Below, in pieces: positions 1 to 10,353 of a DNA stretch of 64,000 nucleotides. The first letter of the stretch is position 1; every line of letters begins with the position of its first letter. The stretch comes from Thalassotalea nanhaiensis (GTDB taxonomy: Bacteria > Pseudomonadota > Gammaproteobacteria > Enterobacterales > Alteromonadaceae): the NCBI RefSeq assembly GCF_031583575.1, contig NZ_CP134146.1, forward strand, positions 1,116,001 to 1,180,000. The letters are read 5' to 3'. The notes below the pieces were generated by a model that made no database searches, was not told the DNA's origin, and worked only from the letters and a program-made list of their open reading frames with translations. A program made the position numbers and the translations under genes.

Positions 1-943
1 CCACATAAGGAGCAAAGAACTTATCCATTAAATAGCCAGCGAGTAATCGGCCACCGACAATCGACATGCCTAAATAAGCAAAAGTGCCAATCGCTTCTTT
101 GATACTCATACCGCGGTCAGTCATCATCGGAATTAAATGTACTAAGACCGTTGAAGTACAAAGACCAGTAATTAAAAATGAAGTAAACATCAACCAGAAG
201 GTTTTTTGCTTAATTGCTTCTTTCGTGGTGTAACCCATTAATTGTGAATTTGGTTTTGAGAAAGAAGTTTGTTGTGCACTAGGAGCATCAGTTGATCCGT
301 CTGGACATAAACCTATATCACTGGGTTTATCTTTAAAAACAAACTTACAAATAGGCAAGGCAATAACTAAGATAAGTACACCAATAGCAAGGTAAGCTTC
401 ACGCCAGGTATAGTGCTCCATAAAGTAAGAAGCAATTAATGGCACCATCGTAGTACCTAGCCCAACACCTGCTAAGCCAATACCTAAAGCAAGGCCTCGT
501 TTTTTATTAAACCAACTTACTAATAATTTTGAATAGGTTAACGGAGCTGTACCTGCGCCTAGTAATGGGATAACAACACACATAGCGTATAAGTGCCAAA
601 TTGACGGGGTAAGTAGTGACATTGACGCTATGGTGAGGGCAAATAAGAATGTTGAAGGCACCAATATTTTTTTAACGCCGTGTTTATCTATCATTCGACC
701 GACATAAGGGAAAAACACGATAGCCGTGATACCAATAATCGTAGGACCAAATGATATTTGCCCTCGGGTCCAGCCGAAACTTGTTTCAAACGCTTTGATA
801 AAGGTACCAAAAGACATCGCTATAACACTATAGCCAAGTGATAACCCAATAATGGTTCCGATCACTACCCACCAGCCATAAAATATTTTATTTGTTTGCA
901 TTGCTTTATCCATTTCTGGTGATTTTACATATTCGCTCGTCAT
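1..943 (-). CDS. MFS transporter, C-terminus cut by window edge
   Basis: Reads without a stop from an ATG at 943 to the first base of the window, so about 314 residues are present and the last membrane segments are missing. The translation (begins MTSEYVKSPEMDKAMQ) has successive hydrophobic helices with the MFS loop signature GRMIDKHG after helix 2 and a second half beginning near WLMFTSFLITG. The overall pattern resembles monocarboxylate/oxalate-formate type MFS carriers. It is divergent from the aromatic-ring catabolic operon that starts at 1376, so uptake of 3-hydroxyanthranilate, kynurenine or a related acid is a reasonable inference, but the substrate cannot be read from the sequence. 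A quasi-palindrome at 963-992 lies in its leader. Confidence 0.85.
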   Translation of the reverse strand, partial: MTSEYVKSPEMDKAMQTNKIFYGWWVVIGTIIGLSLGYSVIAMSFGTFIKAFETSFGWTRGQISFGPTIIGITAIVFFPYVGRMIDKHGVKKILVPSTFLFALTIASMSLLTPSIWHLYAMCVVIPLLGAGTAPLTYSKLLVSWFNKKRGLALGIGLAGVGLGTTMVPLIASYFMEHYTWREAYLAIGVLILVIALPICKFVFKDKPSDIGLCPDGSTDAPSAQQTSFSKPNSQLMGYTTKEAIKQKTFWLMFTSFLITGLCTSTVLVHLIPMMTDRGMSIKEAIGTFAYLGMSIVGGRLLAGYLMDKFFAPYV

Positions 944-962
944 ATGAACCTCATCTGTTTTT

Positions 963-992
963 ATGTATGCAAATTAACGTAATTGTATACAT
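963..992. promoter_or_regulatory. Quasi-palindromic candidate operator before the MFS gene
   Basis: The arms ATGTATGCAAATT (963-975) and AATTGTATACAT (981-992) are near-perfect inverted repeats around a 5-base centre. The right arm contains the palindrome TGTATACA. Palindromes of this TTGTATACAA type are common targets of GntR/FadR-type regulators; assignment to that family is inference only. The site sits 20 bases upstream of the transporter start codon. Confidence 0.4.
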
Positions 993-1107
993 GGTGACTG
1001 TCAAGACTATATTTTTGACTAAAATTGAATCGCCTTAAATTGCTACTTTCTCTATCAAGGAATAAAAATCCTAAGAAAATGTGCAAATTTTTTACTTGAT
1101 CAAAGTG

Positions 1108-1136
1108 TTAATTACATCGATTGATCTAGTAATTAA
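1108..1136. promoter_or_regulatory. Inverted repeat, candidate operator
   Basis: TTAATTAC (1108-1115) is repeated inverted as GTAATTAA (1129-1136) with 13 bases between. Its position midway between divergent genes and its spacing fit a dimeric regulator site, but AT-rich inverted repeats of 8 bases also occur by chance. Confidence 0.25.
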
Positions 1137-1176
1137 ATTCCTTTGCACTAGTAAAAACGCGCTATCCATTAAACCT

Positions 1177-1186
1177 CAAACGTTTG
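1177..1186. promoter_or_regulatory. Palindrome CAAACGTTTG
   Basis: A perfect 10-base palindrome about 190 bases upstream of the dehydrogenase gene. It could be an operator half-site pair for a TetR- or GntR-type regulator. There is no further support. Confidence 0.2.
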
Positions 1187-1375
1187 TTTTACGATTACGT
1201 TAATTGTCTTTCTGATTGTTATTCGAACATAGCTTTACTTGATTTTCAAAGAGAATAAACGCTCTCAGTAATAACTTTTTTGTTATAGCTGAGGTGGTAA
1301 ATATTATTTTTATATTATGTCTTGGTTTAATAAAGTGGGGGTATTGAAAAATACTGCCCATAAAGAGCACTAACT

Positions 1376-2854
1376 ATGAACAACCCTATACCTCATGCAG
1401 GTTCAGTCTTAAAAAATTACATTGGCGGCGAATTTGTTAGTAGCGAACTGCTATTTGATAACGTGAACCCAGTTGACGGCACAGTTATTAATCAAGTTGC
1501 TGAAGCCAATCAAGTTATGGTTGACCAAGCTGTTAATGCTGCACAAGCAGCACTTCATGGTGAATGGGGTAAATTATCTTTGGAGCAGCGCTGTGCATTG
1601 TTGCATAAAGTTGCCGACGGCATTGAAGAGCGCTTTGATGATTTTGTTGCCGCTGAAATGGCTGATACCGGAAAATCTTTTTTTCAAGCCCGCACTATTG
1701 ATATTCCTCGCGGCGCTGCAAACTTTAGAATTTTTGCCGACATGGTGAAATCACAATCAACAGAATGTTTTCATACTGACACCCCTGATGGCAAAGGCGC
1801 ATTGAACTATGCGGTTAACAAACCACTTGGTGTGGTTGCTGTTATTGCTCCTTGGAACTTACCGCTTTTATTAATGACTTGGAAACTTGCCCCAGCAATG
1901 GCTGCCGGTAACGTAATTATAGCCAAGCCATCTGAAGAAACACCGGCAACTGCAACACTACTTGCAGAGGTAATGCACAACGCGGGTATCCCTCATGGTG
2001 TGTTTAATCTGGTACATGGCTTTGGTCATAAATCTGCAGGTGAATTTTTAACAACTCATAAAGGTGTCGATGCCGTTACTTTTACCGGAGAGTCGAGCAC
2101 TGGCTCAGCAATTATGAAAGCTTCTGCTGATGGTGTTAAAGCATTGTCATTCGAACTTGGCGGTAAAAATGCCGGCATTATATTTGAAGATTGTGATTTT
2201 GAAGAAGCTGTTGCAGGTACTACGCGTTCTGTATTTACCAACGGCGGGCAAGTTTGTTTATGCACCGAGCGTTTATACGTACATCGTTCTATTTTTGACA
2301 AGTTTGTCGCTGCGTTAAAAGTAAAAGCAGAAGCCCTCAATATTGGTTGGCCTCTAGATGAAGCTACTGATATGGGACCTGTGATCTCACATAAACATCG
2401 CGACAAGGTTCTTGCTTATTACCAAGGTGCGATTGATGACGGCGCTACCATTGTTACCGGCGGCAAAGCACCAACATTTGGCGATGCCCGTGATAATGGC
2501 GCATTTGTACAGCCAACAATTTTCACCGGTTTGTCTGAGCAAAGCAAAATTGTAAAAGAAGAAGTATTTGGCCCTGTTTGTCACATTACTCCGTTTGATC
2601 ATGAAGATGAAGCTGTGGCTATGGCTAACGATAGCGACTACGGACTTGCGGCAACAGTGTGGACGACTAATTTACAACGAGCTCATCGCGTAGCAGGCCA
2701 AATGGATGTTGGAATTTGCTGGGTGAATTCCTGGTACTTACGCGATTTAAGAACACCGTTTGGCGGCATGAAGTTATCAGGAGTTGGCCGAGAAGGTGGC
2801 GTGCACTCTCTTAATTTCTATTCTGAGCCAACCAATATTTGTATCAAGCTTTAG
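1376..2854 (+). CDS. 2-Aminomuconate 6-semialdehyde dehydrogenase
   Basis: NAD-dependent aldehyde dehydrogenase superfamily, 492 residues, the full family length. The catalytic cysteine is Cys294 in GQVCLC, the general base Glu260 in FELGGKN, and the oxyanion Asn161 in APWNLP. The GQVCLC(T/S)ER context and RDLRTPFGG near the C-terminus are typical of 2-amino- and 2-hydroxymuconic semialdehyde dehydrogenases (AmnC/NbaE/DmpC/XylG group). The neighbouring 3-hydroxyanthranilate dioxygenase, ACMS decarboxylase and aminomuconate deaminase genes make the 2-amino substrate the likely one, oxidised to 2-aminomuconate. First gene of the operon; the ATG is preceded only by a weak AGAG. The 2-hydroxymuconate form cannot be excluded from sequence alone. 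Confidence 0.88.
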   Translation: MNNPIPHAGSVLKNYIGGEFVSSELLFDNVNPVDGTVINQVAEANQVMVDQAVNAAQAALHGEWGKLSLEQRCALLHKVADGIEERFDDFVAAEMADTGKSFFQARTIDIPRGAANFRIFADMVKSQSTECFHTDTPDGKGALNYAVNKPLGVVAVIAPWNLPLLLMTWKLAPAMAAGNVIIAKPSEETPATATLLAEVMHNAGIPHGVFNLVHGFGHKSAGEFLTTHKGVDAVTFTGESSTGSAIMKASADGVKALSFELGGKNAGIIFEDCDFEEAVAGTTRSVFTNGGQVCLCTERLYVHRSIFDKFVAALKVKAEALNIGWPLDEATDMGPVISHKHRDKVLAYYQGAIDDGATIVTGGKAPTFGDARDNGAFVQPTIFTGLSEQSKIVKEEVFGPVCHITPFDHEDEAVAMANDSDYGLAATVWTTNLQRAHRVAGQMDVGICWVNSWYLRDLRTPFGGMKLSGVGREGGVHSLNFYSEPTNICIKL

Positions 2855-2919
2855 TACTGCTAGACCTTTGAGACTAAGTACTACTGTTTACTAAAAATTT
2901 AATGAGTCAGGAAATTATA

Positions 2920-3756
2920 ATGACATCAAATACAACAAAATTAAGCCAAGACGAAAACGTAATTAAAGCGGCTGAAAATATTCGAAAAGCGCATGAAACG
3001 GGAATTCCTTGTGCACCAGTTCGCGATTTACTAGCCGAACAATGCCTAGATTCTGCTTACGCTGTTCAGCAAATTAATCGTCATCATTGGCAAGAGTCTG
3101 GGCGTCGCACTGTTGGTGTAAAAGCTGGCTTAACCTCAAAAACCGTACAGTGCCAACTCGGTGTTGCTCAACCCGACTTTGGCGTGTTGTATGCCGATAT
3201 GTTTATTGGTGATGGCGAAACTGTTGCTATAGATGCAGTACTGCAACCAAAGGTTGAAGCTGAAATCGCACTAGTTCTAAAAACGGATATTGATGTAGAC
3301 AATCCAACCGTTGTCGACATCATTAATGCTACCGCTTATGCCTTGCCAGCCATTGAAATTGTTGGCAGCCGAATAGCAGATTGGAATATCAATATTGTTG
3401 ACACCATTGCTGATAACGCCTCTTCAGGTTTATTTGTATTGGGTAGCAAACCCGTTGCTTTAGCTGATTTAGATTTGCGTTTATGCGGCATGGTAATGGA
3501 GCGTCGTGGTGAGCAAGTGTCAACCGGAGCAGGGCAGGCATGTTTGGGGAACCCATTGAATGCTGCAGTTTGGCTGGCAAAAACATTTGTTGAAAACGGC
3601 ACACCACTAAAAGCTGGCGACATTATTTTAACTGGCGCATTAGGCCCTATGGTGCAAGTGGCACCTGGCGATGTAATTGACACTCGTATATCTGGTTTAG
3701 GCTCAGTACGAGTTGCCTTTGCCGAAAACCAAAGCAAGGATACTTCTAATGACTAA
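2920..3756 (+). CDS. 2-Oxopent-4-enoate (2-keto-4-pentenoate) hydratase
   Basis: FAH-superfamily hydratase of the MhpD/DmpE/XylJ type. It adds water to 2-oxopent-4-enoate to give 4-hydroxy-2-oxovalerate. The stretch [10 protein letters not shown] followed by [12 protein letters not shown] is characteristic of the hydratase rather than the sister decarboxylase, and [10 protein letters not shown] carries the metal-binding glutamates. I place the start at the ATG at 2920, 7 bases after an AGGA; an in-frame ATG at 2902 would add six residues but overlaps that ribosome-binding site. The 3' end overlaps the acetaldehyde dehydrogenase start by 8 bases, which implies translational coupling. Confidence 0.88.
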   Translation: MTSNTTKLSQDENVIKAAENIRKAHETGIPCAPVRDLLAEQCLDSAYAVQQINRHHWQESGRRTVGVKAGLTSKTVQCQLGVAQPDFGVLYADMFIGDGETVAIDAVLQPKVEAEIALVLKTDIDVDNPTVVDIINATAYALPAIEIVGSRIADWNINIVDTIADNASSGLFVLGSKPVALADLDLRLCGMVMERRGEQVSTGAGQACLGNPLNAAVWLAKTFVENGTPLKAGDIILTGALGPMVQVAPGDVIDTRISGLGSVRVAFAENQSKDTSND

Positions 3757-4723
3757 TTCAAAGGTAAAAGTAGCAATTATTGGTTCAGGTAATATTGGTA
3801 CCGATTTAATGATCAAAATATTGCGCACTTCTAATAATTTAGAAATGGCTGCAATGGTTGGCATTGACCCAGATTCAGATGGTTTAGCCAGAGCGAAACG
3901 TTTAGGCGTAGCAACAACTCATCAAGGAATTGATGGCTTGGTTAATTTAGCAGAGTTTGCTGACATTAAAATCGTGTTTGACGCCACGTCGGCAAAAGCA
4001 CATCAACATCATAATGAAGTGCTGCAAAAATATAATAAACAAGTCATTGATTTAACCCCTGCTGCCATTGGCCCTTATACATTGCCAGTAGTAAATCTTG
4101 ATGAAAACCTTACCCAAGGCAACGTAAATATGGTGACTTGTGGTGGCCAGGCAACTATCCCTATGGTTGCGGCAATTAGCCAACATGCAAAAGTACATTA
4201 CGCTGAAATTGTCGCATCAATATCATCAAAATCGGCAGGCCCTGGCACGCGCGCCAATATAGATGAGTTTACTCAAACTACGTCTCGTGCCATTGAACAA
4301 GTTGGCGGCGCGGCAAAAGGTAAAGCAATCATCATTATGAACCCTGCAGAGCCGCCAATGATGATGCGCGACACCGTGTTAGTACTTAGCGAATTACCTG
4401 AGGATGCTGATACCAGTGAAGCACAAATTCAAGCATCAATAGAGCAAATGGTTGCTAAGGTTCAGTCTTATGTACCCGGCTATCGATTAAAACAACAGGT
4501 GCAATTTGAACGTTTTGAAAAAGATGCACCACTGCACATTCCTGGTTACGGCGACTTTTCTGGCCTTAAATCTTCAGTATTTTTAGAAGTAGAAGGCGCT
4601 GCTCATTATTTACCTGCCTATGCGGGCAACTTAGACATCATGACATCTGCTGCGCAAGGTACTGCCGAGCGCATTGCCGAATGTAAGTTCATCAATGCTC
4701 AAACAACCGGCGTACCAGCTTAA
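3749..4723 (+). CDS. Acetaldehyde dehydrogenase (acylating)
   Basis: Converts acetaldehyde, NAD and CoA to acetyl-CoA, the last step of the meta-cleavage pathway. DmpF/BphJ/MhpF family, about 324 residues. It shows a Rossmann motif GSGNIGTD (residues 12-19), the catalytic Cys131 in [10 protein letters not shown], and the family segment [19 protein letters not shown]. The start is the ATG at 3749, 8 bases inside the previous gene and behind an AAGGA; an upstream in-frame ATG at 3713 lies deep in the hydratase gene. It is followed 9 bases later by the aldolase, its known channelling partner, with which it forms a bifunctional complex in related bacteria. Confidence 0.93.
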   Translation: MTNSKVKVAIIGSGNIGTDLMIKILRTSNNLEMAAMVGIDPDSDGLARAKRLGVATTHQGIDGLVNLAEFADIKIVFDATSAKAHQHHNEVLQKYNKQVIDLTPAAIGPYTLPVVNLDENLTQGNVNMVTCGGQATIPMVAAISQHAKVHYAEIVASISSKSAGPGTRANIDEFTQTTSRAIEQVGGAAKGKAIIIMNPAEPPMMMRDTVLVLSELPEDADTSEAQIQASIEQMVAKVQSYVPGYRLKQQVQFERFEKDAPLHIPGYGDFSGLKSSVFLEVEGAAHYLPAYAGNLDIMTSAAQGTAERIAECKFINAQTTGVPA

Positions 4724-4732
4724 GGATTTATT

Positions 4733-5812
4733 ATGACTCACTCTACTGTTCATTCGACTGAGAGCGCTGCGGCGAAAAAACTATACATTCAAGATGTGAC
4801 ATTACGCGATGGCATGCATGCAATACGTCACAATTATTCAATTGATCATGTACAAGCAATTGCCAAAGCCATAGATAAAGCCGGTGTTGATGCCATTGAA
4901 GTAGCACATGGTGATGGCCTGGGAGGCTCTAGTTTTAATTACGGCTTTGGTGCTCATACTGACAAAGAATGGATTGAAGCCGTTAATGATGTAATTGAAA
5001 ACACAAAGTTAACTACCTTAATTTTACCCGGCATTGCAGTTAAAGAAGATTTGAAATGGGCATGGGACAGTGGCGTGCGCTCTGTGCGCGTGGCTACCCA
5101 CTGTACGGAAGCCGATGTAGCAAAACAGCACATTGAATATGCTCGTGAGCTTGGTATGGATACCTGTGGATTTTTAATGATGTCACATATGAGTGAACCT
5201 GAAGCACTGGCAGAACAAGCCAAGCTAATGGAGTCTTACGGCGCTCAGTGTGTATACATTACTGATTCTGGTGGCGCGATGAATATGGATGATATTGCTA
5301 CTCGGGCAAAAGCCTATAAAAAAGTGCTAAAACCTGAAACCGAACTTGGTATTCATGCTCATCATAACTTATCTCTTGGCGTAGCTAACTCAATTGTAGC
5401 TGCACAACATGGTGTAACTCGTATCGATGCATCACTTGCGGGTATGGGAGCTGGAGCTGGTAACGCACCATTGGAAGTATTCATTGCCGCTGCCGAACGA
5501 TTAGGTTGGGACCACGGAACTGATCTTTATACCTTAATGGACGCAGCTGATGAGCTAGTTCGACCATTACAAGATAGACCGGTGCAAGTTGACCGCGAGA
5601 CATTATCGCTGGGTTATGCCGGAGTGTATTCAAGCTTTTTAAGACACGCTGAGCATGCGGCAAAAACATACGGCTTAGATACCCGTGAAATATTAGTAGA
5701 ACTTGGCAACCGCAAAATGGTTGGTGGCCAGGAAGATATGATCGTTGATGTTGCTTTAGATTTATTAAAGCAGAAAAAACAACAAGCAAACATTATTAAG
5801 CAGAGAGCATAA
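4733..5812 (+). CDS. 4-Hydroxy-2-oxovalerate aldolase
   Basis: Class II DRE-TIM metallolyase (DmpG/BphI/MhpE), 359 residues. It cleaves 4-hydroxy-2-oxovalerate to pyruvate and acetaldehyde and passes the aldehyde to the dehydrogenase encoded just upstream. The sequence shows Arg25-Asp26 in VTLRDGMH, catalytic His29, and metal ligands His208 and His210 in GIHAHHNLS; all match DmpG residues with an 8-residue offset from a longer N-terminus. An AAGGA lies before the ATG. It is 2 bases from the next gene, so the operon is tight here. Confidence 0.95.
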   Translation: MTHSTVHSTESAAAKKLYIQDVTLRDGMHAIRHNYSIDHVQAIAKAIDKAGVDAIEVAHGDGLGGSSFNYGFGAHTDKEWIEAVNDVIENTKLTTLILPGIAVKEDLKWAWDSGVRSVRVATHCTEADVAKQHIEYARELGMDTCGFLMMSHMSEPEALAEQAKLMESYGAQCVYITDSGGAMNMDDIATRAKAYKKVLKPETELGIHAHHNLSLGVANSIVAAQHGVTRIDASLAGMGAGAGNAPLEVFIAAAERLGWDHGTDLYTLMDAADELVRPLQDRPVQVDRETLSLGYAGVYSSFLRHAEHAAKTYGLDTREILVELGNRKMVGGQEDMIVDVALDLLKQKKQQANIIKQRA

Positions 5813-5814
5813 CC

Positions 5815-6606
5815 ATGACTGATCTAACCTTTGAGCAAAAAATTTCCAGCTTAGCCAAACAAGTTGATGACGCCGCGTTTAATGCTACTGCAATTGCGCA
5901 GTTGTCGGGGCAAGGTCACCAACTAAGCCTTGTTGAAGCCTATCAAGTACAGGATGAGTCCTTGCAACGTAGGTTAGCGCGTGGAGAGCAGCAAGTTGGC
6001 ATCAAAATGGGGTTTACCAGTCGAGCGAAAATGATCCAAATGGGGGTTGATGATCTTATTTGGGGGCCGTTAACCGATGAAATGTTTATCGAAGAGGGCG
6101 GAGAAGTTTCAATAAGCAAGTTTATCCACGCCAGAGTAGAGCCAGAAATAGCCTTTTTGTTAAAGAAACCGCTTAGTGGCAATTTGACGCTAACGCAAGT
6201 GATGTCTGCAGTAGAAGCGGTTGCTCCAGCACTTGAAATTATAGACTCACGTTACGACAACTTTAAGTTTTCCCTGGAGGATGTTGTTGCCGATAACTGT
6301 TCATCTTCTGGTTTCACCATAGGCGCATGGCAACAAGCGGGCGGTGATATTTCCAATTTAGGCATGGTGATGGAGTTTGATGGTTCTGCCGTTGAAATTG
6401 GCTCAAGTGCAGCCATTTTAGGCAACCCATATCGTTCTTTGGCCGCCGCTGCTCGAGTTGCCGGCGAAGCTGGAAAAGTATTACCGGCCGGCTCAATTGT
6501 ACTAGCTGGCGCAGCAACTGCGGCCCAGCCAATTAAACCAGGCGTACACATTAAATTGCATTGCGAAAAATTAGGCGTTGCTGAATTTACTGTTGCTGCG
6601 AACTAG
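5815..6606 (+). CDS. 4-Oxalocrotonate (2-oxo-3-hexenedioate) decarboxylase
   Basis: FAH-superfamily decarboxylase of the DmpH/XylI/AmnE type, 263 residues. It removes CO2 from 2-oxohex-3-enedioate to give 2-oxopent-4-enoate, the substrate of the hydratase encoded at 2920. The segments [27 protein letters not shown] and [12 protein letters not shown] separate it from the paralogous hydratase. These two enzymes form a complex in related pathways. No 4-oxalocrotonate tautomerase gene was found in the window; the aminomuconate deaminase product may be used directly. Confidence 0.9.
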   Translation: MTDLTFEQKISSLAKQVDDAAFNATAIAQLSGQGHQLSLVEAYQVQDESLQRRLARGEQQVGIKMGFTSRAKMIQMGVDDLIWGPLTDEMFIEEGGEVSISKFIHARVEPEIAFLLKKPLSGNLTLTQVMSAVEAVAPALEIIDSRYDNFKFSLEDVVADNCSSSGFTIGAWQQAGGDISNLGMVMEFDGSAVEIGSSAAILGNPYRSLAAAARVAGEAGKVLPAGSIVLAGAATAAQPIKPGVHIKLHCEKLGVAEFTVAAN

Positions 6607-6637
6607 TTCACCAGCTTTCAATATTAAGGTTCTACTT

Positions 6638-7069
6638 ATGACTACAAATACTAACTTAAACGACAGCCAAGTCATTAAAGGCAAAGCTAAACCAAGAGGC
6701 AAGTTTCCTCACTTTAAACGCGCTGGCGATTTCATTTATGTATCAGGCACGAGTTCACGTTTACCCGATAACAGTTTTGTTGGCGTTGACGTTGATGAAA
6801 TGGGCGCTACTAATTTATCCATTAAGGCGCAAACCAGAGCCGTAATTGACAACATCAGCGATATTTTAGTCGCTGCCGGTGCTGACTTATCGAACGTAGT
6901 GGAAGTAAGCAGCTACTTAGTAAATATGAATGACTTCGCCGGTTATAACCAAGTGTACAGCGAGTACTTTGATGAGTCAGGCCCTGCCAGAACAACGGTA
7001 GCCGTGCACCAATTGCCTCACCCGCATTTGTTAATAGAAATAAAAGTAGTTGCTTACAAGCCCTTATAA
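6638..7069 (+). CDS. RidA-family 2-aminomuconate deaminase
   Basis: Rid/YjgF-family protein of 143 residues. The family hydrolyses enamines and imines; in this gene context the expected reaction is deamination of 2-aminomuconate to 4-oxalocrotonate (AmnD/NbaF-like). The conserved substrate-carboxylate arginine is in GPARTTVAV, followed by [11 protein letters not shown] at the C-terminus. The start is the ATG at 6638 behind AAGG; a longer reading from 6578 would overlap the decarboxylase gene and adds no family-like residues. A generic housekeeping RidA role is possible, but its place between the decarboxylase and the dioxygenase argues for a pathway enzyme. Confidence 0.85.
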   Translation: MTTNTNLNDSQVIKGKAKPRGKFPHFKRAGDFIYVSGTSSRLPDNSFVGVDVDEMGATNLSIKAQTRAVIDNISDILVAAGADLSNVVEVSSYLVNMNDFAGYNQVYSEYFDESGPARTTVAVHQLPHPHLLIEIKVVAYKPL

Positions 7070-7103
7070 AAAGGGCGTTAGCAAATATTTAAAACATATT
7101 TAG

Positions 7104-7649
<546 letters not shown>

Positions 7650-7719
7650 ATAGCACAAATACAGTCAATTTTTTGACTTGATAAAAATAACGAAATAGTA
7701 ACGTAAAATAGGAAATATC

Positions 7720-8712
7720 ATGCCAGTAGTAGATATGCACACCCACTTTTTGCCCAAGCAATGGCCAGATCTGGCTGAAAAGTTTGGTGGTGGAGAATGG
7801 CCATCAATGAGACACACCACACCCGGTAAAGCCATGCTTATGCAAGGTGGAAAAGATTTTCGCCCTGTTTATGAAGCCTGTTGGGATTCGTCAGTTCGCT
7901 TAGCCGAAATGGACAGAGACAATGTTGATATTCAAATAATGAGTGCCACGCCAATTTTGTTTTCTTACGCGAAACTAGCTTATCAGGCACATGAATGTGC
8001 AAAAATATTTAACGATTTAGCGCTTGAAATGTGTAGCCAAGATCATAATCGTTTGAAAGCGCTGGCGCAGGTACCTTTACAGGATATTGATAAATCGTGT
8101 GAAGAGGTTAGTCGCGCGGCTAAAAATGGCCATGTTGGCGTACAAATAGGAAATCATGTAGGTGATAAAAACCTAGACGATGAAGGCTTAGTTACCTTCT
8201 TGCAGCACTGTGCCAGTGAAAACATTTCAGTATTAGTTCACCCTTGGGATATGTTGGGTGGCGATCGTATGCCTAAGTACATGTTGCAATGGCTTGTAGC
8301 TATGCCAGCAGAAACTCAGTTATCTATTTTGTCATTGATTCTTTCTGGCGCATTTGAACGAATTTCTAAAGATTTAAAGCTTTGTTTTGCTCATGGTGGT
8401 GGTAGCTATGCCTTTCAAATTGGTCGAGTAGATAACGCTTGGAAACATCGTGATATTGTTCGCCAAGATTGTCCTAACTTACCATCATCTTACAGTGATC
8501 GTTTTTATGTAGACTCAGCAGTATTTAGTGATGATTCGCTGCAATTGCTTACTAATGTTATGGGCGATGACAGAGTTATGCTTGGCTCAGACTCGCCATT
8601 CCCACTTGGTGAGCAACGAGTTGGAACTTTAGTTAGAGAAAACAAAGTACTATCTGCAAGCTCTAAGCAAAAGATACTTGGTGATAATGCTGTTTCATTC
8701 TTTAATTTATAA
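7720..8712 (+). CDS. 2-Amino-3-carboxymuconate-6-semialdehyde decarboxylase (ACMSD)
   Basis: Zinc-dependent amidohydrolase-fold decarboxylase, 330 residues. It removes the 3-carboxyl of ACMS to give 2-aminomuconate semialdehyde, steering carbon away from quinolinate and NAD synthesis into catabolism. Visible metal and catalytic residues are His7 and His9 (DMHTHF), His174 (VLVHPWD), His225 (CFAHGGG) and Asp291 (LGSDSPFP), equivalent to those of Pseudomonas ACMSD. An AGGAAA precedes the ATG. It follows the dioxygenase by 70 bases and its product is the substrate of the dehydrogenase at the head of the operon. Confidence 0.94.
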   Translation: MPVVDMHTHFLPKQWPDLAEKFGGGEWPSMRHTTPGKAMLMQGGKDFRPVYEACWDSSVRLAEMDRDNVDIQIMSATPILFSYAKLAYQAHECAKIFNDLALEMCSQDHNRLKALAQVPLQDIDKSCEEVSRAAKNGHVGVQIGNHVGDKNLDDEGLVTFLQHCASENISVLVHPWDMLGGDRMPKYMLQWLVAMPAETQLSILSLILSGAFERISKDLKLCFAHGGGSYAFQIGRVDNAWKHRDIVRQDCPNLPSSYSDRFYVDSAVFSDDSLQLLTNVMGDDRVMLGSDSPFPLGEQRVGTLVRENKVLSASSKQKILGDNAVSFFNL

Positions 8713-8773
8713 GTGATTTAAATTGCTATAGAATTCATCCAAGATTTATTTATAGTCATAACTGAGGCCGTTA

Positions 8774-9385
8774 GTGAACACAATTAACTTTGCAAACCAA
8801 ATTATTAGCCCATCAAAAGTGGTGTGTATTGGTCGAAATTACGTTGACCATATTCATGAATTAGGCAATGAAGTACCCGATGACATGGTGGTGTTTAATA
8901 AACCAAATTCGGCAATATCTTCTGAGCTTAATGCTTTTCATCAAGAGCAGTTACACTATGAAGGTGAATTGTGCTTTTTAGTTGAAGATGGCAAGTTTGT
9001 TGCTGTTGGTTTTGGCCTTGATTTAACCAAGCGTGAATTACAATCTAAGCTGAAAGCAAAAGGCTTACCGTGGGAGCGGGCTAAAGCATTTAATGGCGCT
9101 GCCGTATTGAGTGACTTTGTTGCTATCGAAAACATTGATGAGTCATTATCACTTGAGCTTTGTATTAACGGTGAAGTTATTCAAGCTGGTGGGGTCGAAC
9201 TTATGATGTATAAACCTGATCAAATATTACAAGAACTGTCATCATTTATTGATTTAGTTGATGGCGATATTGTGATGACTGGCACGCCTAAAGGTGTTGG
9301 TATGATCTGTCAAGGTGACATATTTGAAGGCAAAATATTACTAAATGAAAAAGTACTAATATCTAAAACTTGGCAAGCAATATAA
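8774..9385 (+). CDS. Fumarylacetoacetate hydrolase family protein
   Basis: A 203-residue single-domain FAH-family protein (acylpyruvase/YcgM-like size). It shows the nucleus CIGRNYVDHI, the metal-binding YEGELCFLVE and the closing MTGTPKGVG. It starts with GTG at 8774 after a GAGG. Family members hydrolyse acylpyruvates or decarboxylate oxaloacetate. It is the last gene in line after ACMSD (61 bases), so it may belong to the operon, but both FAH-type steps of the pathway already have dedicated genes; an exact role cannot be assigned. Confidence 0.8.
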   Translation: MNTINFANQIISPSKVVCIGRNYVDHIHELGNEVPDDMVVFNKPNSAISSELNAFHQEQLHYEGELCFLVEDGKFVAVGFGLDLTKRELQSKLKAKGLPWERAKAFNGAAVLSDFVAIENIDESLSLELCINGEVIQAGGVELMMYKPDQILQELSSFIDLVDGDIVMTGTPKGVGMICQGDIFEGKILLNEKVLISKTWQAI

Positions 9386-9483
9386 TTACAAGGTACTACT
9401 TATTTTTAAACATCAGCTATAGTGTTGTATTAATGTTTTTTTAACCCCCTCAATTAATCAGTGTAAGCATTAGGCAAGGTTTT

Positions 9484-10353
9484 ATGTTTGATAGCAAACT
9501 ACTAGTTTGGCTTGTTTGTTTGATCCTTTCTGGTTGCAGCAATAGTGAATTTAAACACTCTGTTGATTCTCCCGCAGTCTTACGGGTGATGAGTTTTAAT
9601 GTTCGAGTACCAACAGATAATTTTCCTAATAACTGGACATTACGTCGTCACTTAGTGAGCAATGTCCTCAAAGAACAACAGCCAGATATCATTGCTTTTC
9701 AAGAAATGAAGTCTGAACAAAAGCAGTTTTTATTAGCAAAATTCCCTCATTATTTGTCAATAGGAACTGGTCGTAATGAAGATGGAAGTGGTGAAGCGAC
9801 GAATATTTTTTACAATCAACAACGACTTAAGCTCGATGTTGAAGTAAGTGGCAGTTTTTGGTTTTCAGACTCGCCTAACGTCCCTGGAAGTAAGCATTGG
9901 GGAAATAAGCATATTCGCAATGCTACCCTAGCAAAATTTATTGATTTAACAACAGGAAAACCACTCACTGTTGTTAATAATCATTGGGGATATAGCCAAA
10001 AATTTCATCTTAAAGCGGCAAAACTTGTAAGGCAACAAATCAACCAGCAACAAAAAGACAATGAAGCAGTAGTAGTCTTAGGGGATTTTAATTCATTACC
10101 CAAATTTAAAGGTCTAGCTGAATTAATGGCAAAGGAATCAAATGCTCCACTAATTGATAGTTGGCAAGTAAGTGATGTAGATATGGATGGATATACGTTC
10201 CATGATTTTACTGGCAAGGGGTTTAAACGCTTAGATTATATATTTTTAAATGAAGTAGTGTCGATAGAATCGTCTACTAAAATAATCCAGTCGAAGTGGT
10301 ACAACCGTTGGCCATCTGATCATTTCCCATTGATGGTAAAAATTACTCTTTGA
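9484..10353 (+). CDS. Endonuclease/exonuclease/phosphatase family lipoprotein
   Basis: Starts with a lipoprotein signal: a hydrophobic stretch ending in LSGC, with Cys18 as the lipidated residue. The rest is a DNase I-like EEP fold: MSFNVRVP, QEMKSEQ with the metal-binding Glu, GDFNSLP, and the catalytic SDHFPLMVKI near the C-terminus. 289 residues in total. It should be a membrane-anchored envelope hydrolase; the substrate (nucleic acid, phospholipid head group or other phosphodiester) cannot be told. It converges on yciH, and the two stop codons abut as TGATCA. Confidence 0.85.
   Translation: MFDSKLLVWLVCLILSGCSNSEFKHSVDSPAVLRVMSFNVRVPTDNFPNNWTLRRHLVSNVLKEQQPDIIAFQEMKSEQKQFLLAKFPHYLSIGTGRNEDGSGEATNIFYNQQRLKLDVEVSGSFWFSDSPNVPGSKHWGNKHIRNATLAKFIDLTTGKPLTVVNNHWGYSQKFHLKAAKLVRQQINQQQKDNEAVVVLGDFNSLPKFKGLAELMAKESNAPLIDSWQVSDVDMDGYTFHDFTGKGFKRLDYIFLNEVVSIESSTKIIQSKWYNRWPSDHFPLMVKITL

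Larger units (their letters stand above)
944..1375. other. Divergent intergenic region of the catabolic island
   Basis: This 432-base AT-rich stretch separates the transporter gene (leftward) and the catabolic operon (rightward). No gene is visible in it. It holds several palindromes that could be operators (963-992, 1108-1136, 1177-1186). No regulator gene is encoded within the window near this locus. Confidence 0.7.
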
